A stretch of 64,000 nucleotides of DNA from contig JAKACP010000001.1 of the NCBI GenBank assembly GCA_021821305.1, positions 1-64,000 of the forward strand, read 5' to 3'. Within the stretch, counting starts at the first letter, position 1. Every line of letters starts with the position of its first letter. The stretch comes from a bacterium. Lineage in GTDB: Bacteria; Patescibacteria; Paceibacteria; Moranbacterales; UBA1568. The position numbers and the translations under genes are program-made. Positions 16,760 through 27,320 of this stretch are shown here, one piece after another. Under the pieces are notes generated by a model. That model made no database searches. It saw only the letters and a program-made list of their open reading frames with translations, and was not told the DNA's origin.

Positions 16760-17428
16760 CTACTTCTCCTCGGTCTTCGGTTCGCGTTCCTCGAATTTCT
16801 CTCCCTTGAAGATCCATACCTTCACCCCGATGGTCCCGTATGTGGTCCTGGCGACCGTCTGGGCGAAATCGATATCGGCCCGGAGGGTGTGGAGCGGGAT
16901 CTTCCCCCGCGAGACCCATTCCCTGCGCGACATCTCGGCTCCTCCGAGACGACCCGATATCTCTATCTTCGCGCCCTCGACGCTGCGGCTCGTCATCACC
17001 TTCTCGATCGTCCCCTTGAGGATCCTCCGAAACGGCATACGCCGTTCGATCTGCTCGGCGACCTGCTGTCCCACGAGCATCGCGTTCTCATCCGGTGACT
17101 TGATCTCCTGCACGTCCACCTTGAGGTCCATCTTCTTTCCGGGGAAGAATCGCGCCTTCATGACGCGGGTCAGGTCCTCGATTCCGGTTCCGCCGCGACC
17201 GATGAGGACGCCGGGACGGGAGGTCGAGATGATGACACGGATCGTGTTGGCGGATCGTTCGATATGCACGTCCGCGATAGCGGCGGCCTTCCACTTCTTC
17301 TCCACGAACCCGCGGATTTCCACGTCCTCACGGAGCTTCTGCTGGAAGTTTTTCTCGTCGAACCAGCGGGATTTCCATCCCGCGGTCACACCGAGCCGAA
17401 ATCCGATTGGATGAACCTTCTGTCCCAT
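16760..17428 (-). CDS. rpsC: small-subunit ribosomal protein uS3
   Basis: 222 residues: MGQKVHPIGFRLGVTAGWKSRWF, the KH domain with GRGGTGIEDLTRV, and the C-domain with EISGRLGGAEMSRREWVSRGKIPLHTLRADIDF. uS3 forms the mRNA entry channel. Confidence 0.97.
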   Translation of the reverse strand: MGQKVHPIGFRLGVTAGWKSRWFDEKNFQQKLREDVEIRGFVEKKWKAAAIADVHIERSANTIRVIISTSRPGVLIGRGGTGIEDLTRVMKARFFPGKKMDLKVDVQEIKSPDENAMLVGQQVAEQIERRMPFRRILKGTIEKVMTSRSVEGAKIEISGRLGGAEMSRREWVSRGKIPLHTLRADIDFAQTVARTTYGTIGVKVWIFKGEKFEEREPKTEEK

Positions 17429-17432
17429 AACG

Positions 17433-17972
17433 TTAGAATGATTTTCTCTGATAGACCCGCTTCACGACATTTTTCCGTTCCTTCATTTCCTGCTTCACGG
17501 CGACGTCTTTCTTCGCCTCTTTCTTCTCTTCCGCCGCCAGGAGGGTGTTCCCTTCGGATTTCTTCTCCTCGCCCTCCTTCGGCGCCACCGATTCCGTCAC
17601 CGGTAGGGGTCGCTTCCGCTCCTTGCGGTTGAGCCCCTCGACCGTCTCCTCGAGCACCAAGGTCACCTTGGAGAGCCTCCGCATGATCGGATTCGCCCGA
17701 CCGAAGGCGCGCGGCATCCATCGCTTGAGGCGCTGGCCCTCGCCCACGACCGCGGAGAGGACATAGAGGTTCCCGGGATCGAGGCCGAAGTTGTGCTCGG
17801 CGTTGGCGATCGCGCTCCGGAGGAGCTTCTCGACCGGCTCCGAAGACCGCTTCACCTGCTTTCCGAGCTCGATCAGGGCGTCGTTGACCGGCATGCCCGA
17901 GATCACGTTCGAAACCAGCCGGACTTTCCGGGGAGCGATCTTGAGGTTGTTGAGCTTGGCGACTACTTGCAT
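17433..17972 (-). CDS. rplV: large-subunit ribosomal protein uL22 with charged C-terminal extension
   Basis: 179 residues. The first 115 are standard uL22 (LNNLKIAPRKVRLVSNVISGMPVNDALIEL, LLRSAIANAEHNFGLDP, RAFGRANPIMRRLSKVTLVLEE). About 60 further Lys/Glu-rich residues follow, ending KNVVKRVYQRKSF. Its loop lines the exit tunnel. The extension is long for the family (usually 110-120 residues) and probably reaches the ribosome surface. It abuts rpsC with 4 nt between them. Confidence 0.94.
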   Translation of the reverse strand: MQVVAKLNNLKIAPRKVRLVSNVISGMPVNDALIELGKQVKRSSEPVEKLLRSAIANAEHNFGLDPGNLYVLSAVVGEGQRLKRWMPRAFGRANPIMRRLSKVTLVLEETVEGLNRKERKRPLPVTESVAPKEGEEKKSEGNTLLAAEEKKEAKKDVAVKQEMKERKNVVKRVYQRKSF

Positions 17973-18002
17973 AACCGTGTTTTGATCGTTGGGATCGTAT
18001 TA

Positions 18003-18341
18003 TTACTTGGCCGGGGTCGCGGCCTTGGCGGCCTTGGCGGCGTCGAGTTCGCGCTGTTTGGCGGCGATCTCTATCTCTTTCTGCATCTTGCCTCCGTGTC
18101 GGACGAACTTGCGGGTCGGGGAGAATTCACCGAGCTTGTGTCCGACCATCTCTTCCGTCACGTACACCGGCGTATGCTCCCGCCCGTTGTGCACGCCGAA
18201 GGTGAATCCGACCATTTCCGGGGAGATCGTCGAGGCGCGCGCCCACGTCTTGATGACGGACTTGTCGCCGATTTTCTTCCCTTCGAGCTTCTTGAGAACT
18301 CTCGGGTCTACGTATGGTCCTTTCTTGAGACTTCGTGACAT
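18003..18341 (-). CDS. rpsS: small-subunit ribosomal protein uS19
   Basis: 112 residues: MSRSLKKGPYVDPRVLKKLEG, TWARASTISPEMVGFTFGVHNGREHTPVYVTEEMVGHKLGEFSPTR. A short Ala/Lys tail (about 20 residues) extends past the usual end. uS19 sits in the head of the small subunit. Confidence 0.96.
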   Translation of the reverse strand: MSRSLKKGPYVDPRVLKKLEGKKIGDKSVIKTWARASTISPEMVGFTFGVHNGREHTPVYVTEEMVGHKLGEFSPTRKFVRHGGKMQKEIEIAAKQRELDAAKAAKAATPAK

Positions 18342-18365
18342 AGCTTGGTCGCTTTCAAAAATTCC

Positions 18366-19193
18366 TTATTTCTTGACTCTGCGCTTGACGATGTACTTGT
18401 TGCTCGCTTTCTGGCGCGGGCGCGTCTTCTTGCCGAGTGCCGGCTTGCCCCACGGGGTCTTCGGGTGCATACCGATCGGCTGTCGTCCCTCGCCTCCGCC
18501 GTGCGGGTGGTCCACCGGGTTCATGGCCGAGCCACGGACCGTCGGGCGCTTCCCCTTCCAGCGATTGCGTCCGGCCTTGCCGATCCGCTCGGAGCTGTGC
18601 TCAAAATTGCTTACCTGGCCGATTGTCGCATAGCACTCCTTGGAAATCAAGCGAACCTCGCCGGAGGAGAGCTTGACCTGCGCCATTTCACCTTCAAGCG
18701 CCATGAGGGTCGCGCTCGAACCGGCGCTCCGGACGATCTGTCCTCCGCGGCCGATCTTCATCTCTATGTTGGAAATGACCGTGCCCGTGGGGATGTTCCG
18801 TACCTTCAGGCGGTTGCCTTCGGCGATGGGAGCCTCGGGTCCCGAGACGATCTCCTGGCCGACCTTCATCCCGGCGGTCGCCACGATGTAGCGTTTCTCA
18901 CCGTCGCGGTACGAGAGGAGGGCGATGAGCGCGGAACGGTTCGGATCCCGCTCGATCTGGAGGATCTTCGCCGGAATATCCAGCTTGTCCTGGCGGAAGT
19001 CGATGAGGCGGTACATGCGCTTGTGGCCTCCGCCCTTGTGACGGACGGAGATCTTCCCGTTGCTGCGGCCGCCGGTCTTCTTGATCGGGCGAAGCAGGGA
19101 TTTCTCCGGGGTCCCACCCGAAACCTGGTCCGGTTTCACGATGGACATGAAACGGCGTCCGGCATTGTTCTTCTTGTATATCTTGATTGCCAT
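18366..19193 (-). CDS. rplB: large-subunit ribosomal protein uL2
   Basis: 275 residues, normal length. The catalytic-centre region is intact (RGSAMNPVDHPHGGGEGRQPIG), preceded by NRWKGKRPTVRG. uL2 is needed for subunit association and peptidyl transfer. Confidence 0.97.
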   Translation of the reverse strand: MAIKIYKKNNAGRRFMSIVKPDQVSGGTPEKSLLRPIKKTGGRSNGKISVRHKGGGHKRMYRLIDFRQDKLDIPAKILQIERDPNRSALIALLSYRDGEKRYIVATAGMKVGQEIVSGPEAPIAEGNRLKVRNIPTGTVISNIEMKIGRGGQIVRSAGSSATLMALEGEMAQVKLSSGEVRLISKECYATIGQVSNFEHSSERIGKAGRNRWKGKRPTVRGSAMNPVDHPHGGGEGRQPIGMHPKTPWGKPALGKKTRPRQKASNKYIVKRRVKK

Positions 19194-19204
19194 ATTCGTT
19201 CAAT

Positions 19205-19564
19205 CTAGGATCCGGTGGTTTGGGTCAACGTCTCTCCCTTCGCGACCGTGACGATCGCCTTCTTCATGCCGGAGGTGAAAATCTCGTTGCGGCCCGACAG
19301 TTTCCGCTTGCGGGGAACGTTCACGATATGGACCTTTTCCGGGCGGACGCCGTACACCGTCTCGATCGCGAGCTTCACCGACGCCTTGGTCGCCTCCTTG
19401 GAAACGCGGAACACGTACTGGTTCAGCTCATTGAGGAGGTAGGACTTCTCGGTCACGCGCGTCGAAAGGAGCACGTTGTTCGCGAGCGTCTGCATCGGAA
19501 GGGACTCCTTCATTTTCGGGGAGACCGCCGCCTTCTTCTCATCTTTTTTCTCGAAGAGTGCCAT
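19205..19564 (-). CDS. rplW: large-subunit ribosomal protein uL23
   Basis: 119 residues. A charged N-terminus of about 25 residues precedes the uL23 fold (LLSTRVTEKSYLLNELNQYVFRVSKEATKASVKLAIETVYGVRPEKVHIVNVPRK). It is the docking site for trigger factor and SRP at the tunnel exit. Confidence 0.94.
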   Translation of the reverse strand: MALFEKKDEKKAAVSPKMKESLPMQTLANNVLLSTRVTEKSYLLNELNQYVFRVSKEATKASVKLAIETVYGVRPEKVHIVNVPRKRKLSGRNEIFTSGMKKAIVTVAKGETLTQTTGS

Positions 19565-19570
19565 AGTCGT

Positions 19571-20218
19571 CTATTTGGATGATTCCTGCTTCTCGAACCT
19601 CGCCGCGAGGAGATCGATCGACTGCTTGGTCACGAGCAGATACTCGTGGTTCAGGAGATCGAAGACGCTCATGTTGTCGGAAAGGACGTTCGTGGTCTTC
19701 TCGATATTCCGGCTCATCGCCTCGGTCTCCCGCTCGGTCTTGGAAAAACCGACGAGGACTTTCCCCGGGCGGACGCCGAGGGTCTCGAGCAGTCCCGCGA
19801 ACGCTCTGGTCTTCTTCGTCTCGAACGCGAACTCGTCCACGATACGGATCTTCTCGGCGCGGAGCTTCTCGGAGAGCGCTATGCACAGCGCCTTCTGGCG
19901 CATCTTCCGGTTGGTGTCCTTCGAGAAATTTCGATCCTTGGTCGGGCCGAAGGTGACGCCACCCTTCCTCCAGAGCGGGCTCCTGACGGACCCGACACGG
20001 GCACGGCCGGTTCCCTTCTGCTTCCAGGGCTTCTTGCCGGAACCCGCGCGCTCGCCGCGGCCCTTCGTGTGGGCGATCGGACTGCGGAGGTTCGCGGAGA
20101 TGGCGACGTATACCTGGTGGACCAAGGTGTCGTTGGACGCCACGGCGAACACCGCTTCCGGAAGATCGATCTTCCCGGTCTGTTCACCTTTCACGTTGTA
20201 GAGCGGAGCCTGTATCAT
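19571..20218 (-). CDS. rplD: large-subunit ribosomal protein uL4
   Basis: 215 residues: VYVAISANLRSPIAHTKGRGERAGSGKKPWKQKGTGRARVGSVRSPLWRKGG is the diagnostic tunnel loop. ATG at 20218 (MIQAPLYNV) was chosen; the in-frame codon at 20230 is TTG. In other bacteria uL4 represses the S10 operon; here a structured spacer two genes upstream could be a target (inference). Confidence 0.95.
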   Translation of the reverse strand: MIQAPLYNVKGEQTGKIDLPEAVFAVASNDTLVHQVYVAISANLRSPIAHTKGRGERAGSGKKPWKQKGTGRARVGSVRSPLWRKGGVTFGPTKDRNFSKDTNRKMRQKALCIALSEKLRAEKIRIVDEFAFETKKTRAFAGLLETLGVRPGKVLVGFSKTERETEAMSRNIEKTTNVLSDNMSVFDLLNHEYLLVTKQSIDLLAARFEKQESSK

Positions 20219-20239
20219 ATGTTCGTTCAAAAATGCGCG

Positions 20240-20860
20240 CTACTTTCCACCGACCTTCTTGCCCATGCCGCGTACCCCGACGATACCGCCGTTGATTCCC
20301 GGGACGGCCCCACGGACGGCGATCAGATTCTTCTCGGCGTCGACGAGCACGACGCGGAGGTTCTCGATCGTGAAATGCTCGCCTCCCATGCGGCCGGCCA
20401 TGCGGCGACCCTTCACGACGTGCTCGGGAAACGTCGCACCGATCGATCCGGGCTTGCGCATATCGTGCTTGCGTCCATGGCTGGCGGGAGCACCCGCGAA
20501 CCCGTGACGCTTCACTACGCCCTGGAATCCCTTGGCCTTGGTCACCCCGAAGATGTCGACGATGTCGCCTGCCTCGAACACCGAGACGTTCACGACGTCG
20601 CCTTCCTTCACGCCCTCGATGGCGACGGTGCCGGCGGATTCGTCCTTGCCCTTCGCGGTGAACGGACGGCGGAACTCCTTCTTCACGGTCTTCCGGGCGG
20701 TTTTCGGAGCTTCGACCTGTACGGCCGCATATCCGTCACGTTCCACCGTGCGGACGAGCGACACCTTGTTTTCGGCGCAGGAAATCAGCGTCACGTTTTC
20801 CGAGACGGGTCCGTCGTGGAGCGTCGTCATGCCGAGTTTTTTTCCGATGAGAAACTTCAT
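20240..20860 (-). CDS. rplC: large-subunit ribosomal protein uL3
   Basis: 206 residues: MKFLIGKKLGMTTLHD, TKAKGFQGVVKRHGFAGAPASHGRKHDMRKPGSIGATFPEHVVKGRRMAGRMGGE. uL3 reaches the peptidyl transferase centre. It is preceded by a 153-nt structured spacer after rpsJ. Confidence 0.96.
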   Translation of the reverse strand: MKFLIGKKLGMTTLHDGPVSENVTLISCAENKVSLVRTVERDGYAAVQVEAPKTARKTVKKEFRRPFTAKGKDESAGTVAIEGVKEGDVVNVSVFEAGDIVDIFGVTKAKGFQGVVKRHGFAGAPASHGRKHDMRKPGSIGATFPEHVVKGRRMAGRMGGEHFTIENLRVVLVDAEKNLIAVRGAVPGINGGIVGVRGMGKKVGGK

Positions 20861-20910
20861 ACGTTCGATATCTTGGGTAAACTTCCTGACGTTCCGCGTA
20901 TTCCTTTCGA

Positions 20911-20994
20911 GTAAAACAAAAAGCTGGTTCCTCCCCAGCCAAACCGCTTTCGCGCCTGGCTCGTTCAGTATCCCCTTCCGGGGACTTTAACGAG
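20911..20994 (-). promoter_or_regulatory. two-hairpin leader/attenuator between rpsJ and rplC
   Basis: Read on the minus strand, a long stem (CTCGTT, AGTCCCC-ggaa-GGGGATACT, AACGAG; 20960-20994) comes first. Then comes GCTGG-ggaggaa-CCAGC followed by TTTTTGTTTT (20911-20939), which looks like an intrinsic terminator. Placed ahead of rplC, it could attenuate the rest of the operon. No ORF lies in the 20861-21013 spacer. Confidence 0.5.
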
Positions 20995-21013
20995 TTTCTT
21001 TTTGTATTCCCTG

Positions 21014-21343
21014 CTACATCTTGATCTCGATATCCACTCCCGTCGGCAGATCAAGGTTCGTGAGGAGCTCTATCGTCTTCGGATTCGGATTCATGATGTC
21101 TATCAGCCGCTTGTGGACCCGCATCTCATACTGGTCACGGGCGTTCTTGTGCACGAAGGTGGATCGGTTCACCGTCACCTTGTGTATCTCCGTCGGAAGC
21201 GGTACCGGTCCGGTGATGGCGGCGCCGCTGCGCTCCGCCGTCTCGACGATCTTCCTCGCGGACTGGTCGATCACCTTGTGATCGTACGCCTTGATCTTCA
21301 CGCGCATCCGCGTCTCGACTTCGGTTGTTGCTTTTTTGGCCAT
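21014..21343 (-). CDS. rpsJ: small-subunit ribosomal protein uS10
   Basis: 109 residues: MRVKIKAYDHKVIDQSARKIVETAERSGAAITGPVPLPTEIHKVTVNRSTFVHKNARDQYEMRVHKRLIDI. A short Lys/Ala/Thr N-terminus precedes the fold. In other bacteria it also serves as NusE in antitermination. It follows tuf by 87 nt. Confidence 0.96.
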   Translation of the reverse strand: MAKKATTEVETRMRVKIKAYDHKVIDQSARKIVETAERSGAAITGPVPLPTEIHKVTVNRSTFVHKNARDQYEMRVHKRLIDIMNPNPKTIELLTNLDLPTGVDIEIKM

Positions 21344-21430
21344 TGCCGTTTTCTCGGTTATTACTTTCGACGCCCATTCGGAGAAGGAGCGGGCGGAACC
21401 GTTTTCCGCCCGCGGTTTCCCAGAACGGGA

Positions 21431-22621
21431 TTATTTCATGATCTTCGTCGCGACACCGGCACCGACCGTGCGTCCGCCCTCGCGGATCGCGAATCGCATG
21501 CCTTCTTCCATGGCGACCGGGGCGATGAGTTTCACCTTGAGGGTGACCGTGTCGCCCGGCATGACCATCTCCGATCCTTCCGGAAGTTCCACTTCGCCGG
21601 TCACATCCGTGGTGCGGATGTAGAACTGCGGCTTGTAGCCCTTGAAGAACGGGGTGTGGCGTCCGCCTTCCTCCTTGGAGAGGATATAGACCTCGCCTTC
21701 GAATTCGGTGTGAGGGGTGATGGAACCCGGCTTGGCGAGCACCTGGCCGCGCTCCACGTCTTCCTTCTTGATACCGCGGATGAGGAGTCCGGCGTTGTCA
21801 CCGGCCTGTCCCTTGTCGAGCTGCTTGTTGAACATCTCGACACCCGTGACGACCGTCTTGGCCGTCGGCTTGAGACCGACGATCTCGACTTCCTCGTTGA
21901 TGTTCACGATACCGCGTTCGATGCGGCCCGTGACCACGGTTCCGCGTCCTTCGATGGAGAAGATGTCCTCGATCGGCATGAGGAACGGCTTTTCCGTATC
22001 ACGGACCGGTTCGGGGATCTTGGCATCGAGAGCAGCCATGAGCTCGAGAATCGGCTTGGCGCCTTCGTCGTCGATCGACTTCGCCTCGAGCGCCTTGAGC
22101 GCCGATCCGCGGATGACCGCGGCGTTGTCGCCGTCGAATTCGTACTTGGTGAGGAGCTCGCGGACTTCGGCCTCGACGAGGTCGATCAGCTCCGGATCAT
22201 CCACCATGTCGACCTTGTTGAGGAAGACGACGATCTCCGGCACGCCGACTTGGCGGGCGAGAAGGATGTGCTCGCGGGTCTGCGGCATCGGGCCGTCGGT
22301 CGCGGCGACCACGAGGATGGCACCGTCCATCTGAGCGGCACCCGTGATCATGTTCTTGATATAGTCGGCGTGTCCCGGGCAGTCGACGTGCGCGTAGTGA
22401 CGGGCGTCCGACTCGTATTCGCAGTGAGCGGTCGCGATCGTTATACCGCGGGCCTTCTCTTCCGGGGCCTTGTCGATCTCATCGACGCCGCGCGCCTTCG
22501 CGAATCCCTTCATCGAAAGCACGTTCAAGATACCGGCCGTGAGGGTCGTCTTTCCGTGGTCGACGTGACCGATTGTGCCGACGTTGACGTGCGGCTTGGT
22601 CCGCTGAAACTGCTCTGCCAT
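21431..22621 (-). CDS. tuf: elongation factor Tu
   Basis: 396 residues. G-domain motifs: GHVDHGKTTL (P-loop), DCPGHADY, FLNKVDMVDD and SALKALE. Domains 2 and 3 are standard and end in GGRTVGAGVATKIMK. It carries aminoacyl-tRNA to the ribosome. ATG at 22621 (MAEQFQRTKPHVNVGTIG) is the family start. It has its own candidate promoter at 22768-22796 and a leader of about 140 nt containing hairpins. Confidence 0.98.
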   Translation of the reverse strand: MAEQFQRTKPHVNVGTIGHVDHGKTTLTAGILNVLSMKGFAKARGVDEIDKAPEEKARGITIATAHCEYESDARHYAHVDCPGHADYIKNMITGAAQMDGAILVVAATDGPMPQTREHILLARQVGVPEIVVFLNKVDMVDDPELIDLVEAEVRELLTKYEFDGDNAAVIRGSALKALEAKSIDDEGAKPILELMAALDAKIPEPVRDTEKPFLMPIEDIFSIEGRGTVVTGRIERGIVNINEEVEIVGLKPTAKTVVTGVEMFNKQLDKGQAGDNAGLLIRGIKKEDVERGQVLAKPGSITPHTEFEGEVYILSKEEGGRHTPFFKGYKPQFYIRTTDVTGEVELPEGSEMVMPGDTVTLKVKLIAPVAMEEGMRFAIREGGRTVGAGVATKIMK

Positions 22622-22767
22622 ACGATAGTGGACTGCCCGAAGGGAGTGTCTGACACCCCGCTCCCGCAATCAATAATATAACGGATTATTTTTTTAGCGA
22701 AAACAAATATCTCCTCCTCGTTCCACCTCCTAAAAAGACGGAACGGCGGGAGAAAACGTCAGTTGCA

Positions 22768-22796
22768 ATCCTACCAACAGCGCTTTCTTTTGTCAA
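22768..22796 (-). promoter_or_regulatory. candidate promoter of the tuf-S10-spc run
   Basis: Minus strand: perfect TTGACA (22791-22796), 17-nt spacer, TAGGAT (22768-22773). The leader down to the tuf ATG contains CGTTCC...GGAACG and a GGGTGTC-a-GACACTCCC hairpin near 22645-22665. Confidence 0.6.
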
Positions 22797-22827
22797 GAGC
22801 GGCCGGATAGGAAGTCCATGGCTTTCC

Positions 22828-24939
<2,112 letters not shown>

Positions 24940-24989
24940 AGACTTATATGTTTAACGTGTAAAAATCGATATGAAAAACGTATATTCCC

Positions 24990-25018
24990 GAAAAAACCTT
25001 CCGCGATAGGGAAGGTTC
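24990..25018 (-). terminator. intrinsic terminator after rpsG
   Basis: Minus strand: AACCTTCC-ctatcgc-GGAAGGTT followed by TTTTCGGG, about 35 nt after the rpsG stop. It ends the rpsL-rpsG transcript before fusA. No confident fusA promoter was found in the remaining AT-rich 24940-24990. Confidence 0.75.
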
Positions 25019-25051
25019 CGCTCCCCTCCGGGATATGCTGGAGAAGGGAGA

Positions 25052-25519
25052 CTAGGCGAAGTGAGCGAACGCCTTGTTCGCATCCGCCATACGGTGGACT
25101 TCTTCGCGCTTCTTCATGGCCGACCCTGCCTTGTTCGATGCTTCCATGAGTTCGTGCGCGAGCTTCTCGGCCATGGCCTTGCCCTTCTGCTTGCGGCAGG
25201 CGTCGCGGATCCAGCGCATCGCGAGCGTCTGGCGGCGATCGCCGGACACCGGGACCGGAACCTGGTAGTTCGCTCCGCCGACGCGGCGGGACTTCAGCTC
25301 AAGGAGCGGGGAGATATTCTTGATAGCCTGTTCGAACACGTTCAAGCCGCCCTTCTTGGTCTTGTCGTGGATGATGTCGAACGAATCGTAGATGATCTGC
25401 TCGGCCACGCTCCGCTTGCCGTTCCACATGATGAGTCCGATGAAATGACCCACGAGCGGGCTCCCGTACTTCGCGTCGGGCTCCCAGGGCTTCTTGTACT
25501 GTCGTTTCCTTCTCGGCAT
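25052..25519 (-). CDS. rpsG: small-subunit ribosomal protein uS7
   Basis: 155 residues: MPRRKRQYKKPWEPDAKYGSPLVGHFIGLIMWNGKRSVAEQIIYDSF and VPVPVSGDRRQTLAMRWIRDACR. It organises the head of the 30S subunit. It follows rpsL by 21 nt. Confidence 0.96.
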   Translation of the reverse strand: MPRRKRQYKKPWEPDAKYGSPLVGHFIGLIMWNGKRSVAEQIIYDSFDIIHDKTKKGGLNVFEQAIKNISPLLELKSRRVGGANYQVPVPVSGDRRQTLAMRWIRDACRKQKGKAMAEKLAHELMEASNKAGSAMKKREEVHRMADANKAFAHFA

Positions 25520-25540
25520 AGTGATTGTTGATCGGGTATC

Positions 25541-25960
25541 TTATGCGGCCTTCTTCTCGCGCTTGCAGCCGTACTTCGAGCGGCCCTGCTTGCGACCGGC
25601 GACTCCAGCGGAGTCGAGCACGCCGCGGACGACGTGATAGCGCACACCCGGGAGGTCCTTCACGCGTCCTCCGCGGATCATGACGATCGAGTGTTCCTGG
25701 AGGTTGTGCCCTTCGCCGCCGATGTAGGCCGTGACTTCCATACCGTTCGTGATGCGGACACGGGCGATTTTCCGGAGCGCCGAGTTCGGCTTCTTCGGGG
25801 TGATGGTGGTCACCTTGATGCAGACTCCGCGCTTGAACGGGCTGTCCGTGTAGGTCTTGCGGTTCTTGATCGTGTTCGAGACGTACGTCATCGCCGGAGA
25901 CTTGGACTTCCTCGCCGCGGTCTTCCTCGGGCGCTTCACGAGCTGGTTGATCGTTGCCAT
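25541..25960 (-). CDS. rpsL: small-subunit ribosomal protein uS12
   Basis: 139 residues: MATINQLVKRPRKTAARKSKSP, TPKKPNSALRKIARVRITNGMEVTAYIGGEGHNLQEHS, ending GRSKYGCKREKKAA. It is a decoding-centre protein. The Lys in TPKKPNSA and the KDLPGVRYH loop, sites of streptomycin resistance mutations elsewhere, are the ancestral residues. AAAGGA sits immediately before the ATG, too close for a normal Shine-Dalgarno. Confidence 0.97.
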   Translation of the reverse strand: MATINQLVKRPRKTAARKSKSPAMTYVSNTIKNRKTYTDSPFKRGVCIKVTTITPKKPNSALRKIARVRITNGMEVTAYIGGEGHNLQEHSIVMIRGGRVKDLPGVRYHVVRGVLDSAGVAGRKQGRSKYGCKREKKAA

Positions 25961-26014
25961 TCCTTTGAAAACAATGAAAACAAAATGAAAAAGCGCTACA
26001 CGCTTGTGAGAGCC

Positions 26015-26043
26015 ATGGTAGAGGAAAGCGGAAAACTTGTCAA
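26015..26043 (-). promoter_or_regulatory. candidate promoter of rpsL-rpsG
   Basis: Minus strand: TTGACA (26038-26043), 17-nt spacer, TACCAT (26015-26020). The leader of about 50 nt to the rpsL ATG is T-rich and lacks structure. Confidence 0.5.
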
Positions 26044-26081
26044 CAAGCCTCCCCTCGCGTCCTGCCTCGGATACTTTCCAC

Positions 26082-26804
26082 TCAGAAGAGGAGCCCGAAA
26101 AAGAACTCGAGCGCGGGGGAAATGATGGCCGAGAGCAGGCCCGGCAGGAGGAAGATGATGCCGAGGAGGATGAAGAATCCCCACTGCTCAAGGAAGCGGA
26201 CCGTCTCCTCCCGGAGGCCGAAAAGCGGGTAAAGGAGCTTCGATCCGTCCAGAGGCGGAATCGGGATGAGGTTGAAGAACGCGAGGAGCACGTTCCAGAA
26301 CACGATGAAGAGACAGAGACCGAAGAAGATGCCGGCGAACGATCCCGACAGCGCGTCGGCGAACAGTCCCCACCGGTCGAAGAAATCCCCTCCTCCGGAA
26401 ATCACGCCGATGAAGCGTGAGAAGATATCCTCCTTGGCGAGCGCGCCGAGCGGGAGCAGGTTGGCCGCGAGAACGGCGGAGAGCGCGAGCAGGATGTTCG
26501 AGAGCGGTCCGGCGAACGCGACCAATACCGGCCCCCACTTCTGATCGCGGAGGTTGTACGGGTTGTACGGAACCGGCTTGGCCCATCCGAACGCGAATCC
26601 GGCCATGAGGAAGAGCCCGATCGGCACGATGATCGACCCGAACGGGTCGACGTGCTTCACCGGGTTGAGATTGAGCCGCCCGGCGTATTTCGCGGTCATA
26701 TCGCCGAGCCAGAGCGCCACGACACCGTGCGACACCTCATGGATGACGATGGAATAGACGAGGGTGACGAGATAGAAACCGACAAGTACGAGTTCGTTGG
26801 CCAT
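26082..26804 (-). CDS. site-2 protease family (M50) membrane metalloprotease
   Basis: 240 residues, about six membrane segments. The zinc motif HEVSH (SIVIHEVSHGVVALWLGD) lies in the second hydrophobic segment, and the third ligand is in FNLIPIPPLDGSK, the conserved NxxPxPxLDG motif. GPLSNILLAL is also a family feature. This is the small stand-alone form (no PDZ). Its substrate is unknown; relatives cleave membrane-bound regulators. It is divergent from rpmB. The start at 26804 (MANELVLVG) is the closest Met to the first helix. Confidence 0.88.
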   Translation of the reverse strand: MANELVLVGFYLVTLVYSIVIHEVSHGVVALWLGDMTAKYAGRLNLNPVKHVDPFGSIIVPIGLFLMAGFAFGWAKPVPYNPYNLRDQKWGPVLVAFAGPLSNILLALSAVLAANLLPLGALAKEDIFSRFIGVISGGGDFFDRWGLFADALSGSFAGIFFGLCLFIVFWNVLLAFFNLIPIPPLDGSKLLYPLFGLREETVRFLEQWGFFILLGIIFLLPGLLSAIISPALEFFFGLLF

Positions 26805-26879
26805 AAGGGGAAAGATGAGGGATATGCGACGGAGGATGCGGAAGAGCGGCCTTTCGGCATGCTCCGCATATGGCATGAC

Positions 26880-26908
26880 TTGCCAACTCCGCGAATGCAT
26901 GGTACATT
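26880..26908 (+). promoter_or_regulatory. candidate promoter of rpmB
   Basis: TTGCCA (26880-26885), 17-nt spacer, TACATT (26903-26908); leader of about 25 nt to the ATG at 26940. Confidence 0.45.
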
Positions 26909-26939
26909 CTTTCAGGTAATATTTCAACCGCTACGAACT

Positions 26940-27119
26940 ATGAGCCGAGTGTGCCAGGTCACCGGTCGCGGAACCAAAACAGGGAATTCCCGAAGCCATT
27001 CCAATATCGCCACGAGGCGGAAATTCGCCATCAATCTTCAGACGAAGAAGATAGACGGCGTGCGCGTCCGGCTGTCCACGAGGGCCATCCGTACCCTCGC
27101 CAAGAACGCCGCCAAGTAG
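26940..27119 (+). CDS. rpmB: large-subunit ribosomal protein bL28
   Basis: 59 residues: MSRVCQVTGRGTKTGNSRSHSN, RRKFAINLQTKKI, VRLSTRAIRTLAKN. Slightly shorter than the usual 62-78. It is a monocistronic gene with its own promoter and terminator. Confidence 0.94.
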   Translation: MSRVCQVTGRGTKTGNSRSHSNIATRRKFAINLQTKKIDGVRVRLSTRAIRTLAKNAAK

Positions 27120-27139
27120 GTAGCGATCCAGGAAATCAG

Positions 27140-27166
27140 AAAACTCCCTTTACGGGAGTTTTTTTG
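27140..27166 (+). terminator. intrinsic terminator after rpmB
   Basis: AAACTCCC-tttac-GGGAGTTT followed by TTTTG. The opposite strand also ends in a T-run, so it may serve the tRNA transcript as well. Confidence 0.85.
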
Positions 27167-27212
27167 TTTGTACTTTCAGTTGGCTTCCTCATCCTTCCTT
27201 CGTTTCTCTCAG

Positions 27213-27283
27213 TCGGGCTGCCGGGAATCGAACCCGGCCTACGTGCACCCCATGCACGCGTACTGCCGATATACTACAGCCCG
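27213..27283 (-). tRNA. tRNA-Pro (anticodon GGG)
   Basis: The 71-nt cloverleaf folds cleanly: acceptor CGGGCTG/CAGCCCG, D-stem GTAT/GTAC, anticodon stem CGTGC/GCACG with loop ATGGGGT, and T-arm CCGGG-TTCGATT-CCCGG. The C1-G72 pair and discriminator A are typical of proline tRNAs. CCA is not encoded (ACT follows), so it needs CCA addition. No clear promoter of its own was seen. Confidence 0.93.
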
Positions 27284-27320
27284 TCTCGCGCGACATCATC
27301 CTTGGTACCATGGAACAGGC

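Noticed and set aside
24940..24990. A fusA promoter in the AT-rich spacer
   Set aside because: TATAAG-like words exist but no acceptable -35 at 16-18 nt was found.
27213..27283. Other identities for the tRNA (Met from CAT or His from GTG in the anticodon stem)
   Set aside because: The seven-base loop is ATGGGGT, placing GGG at 34-36, and C1-G72 with A73 fits proline.
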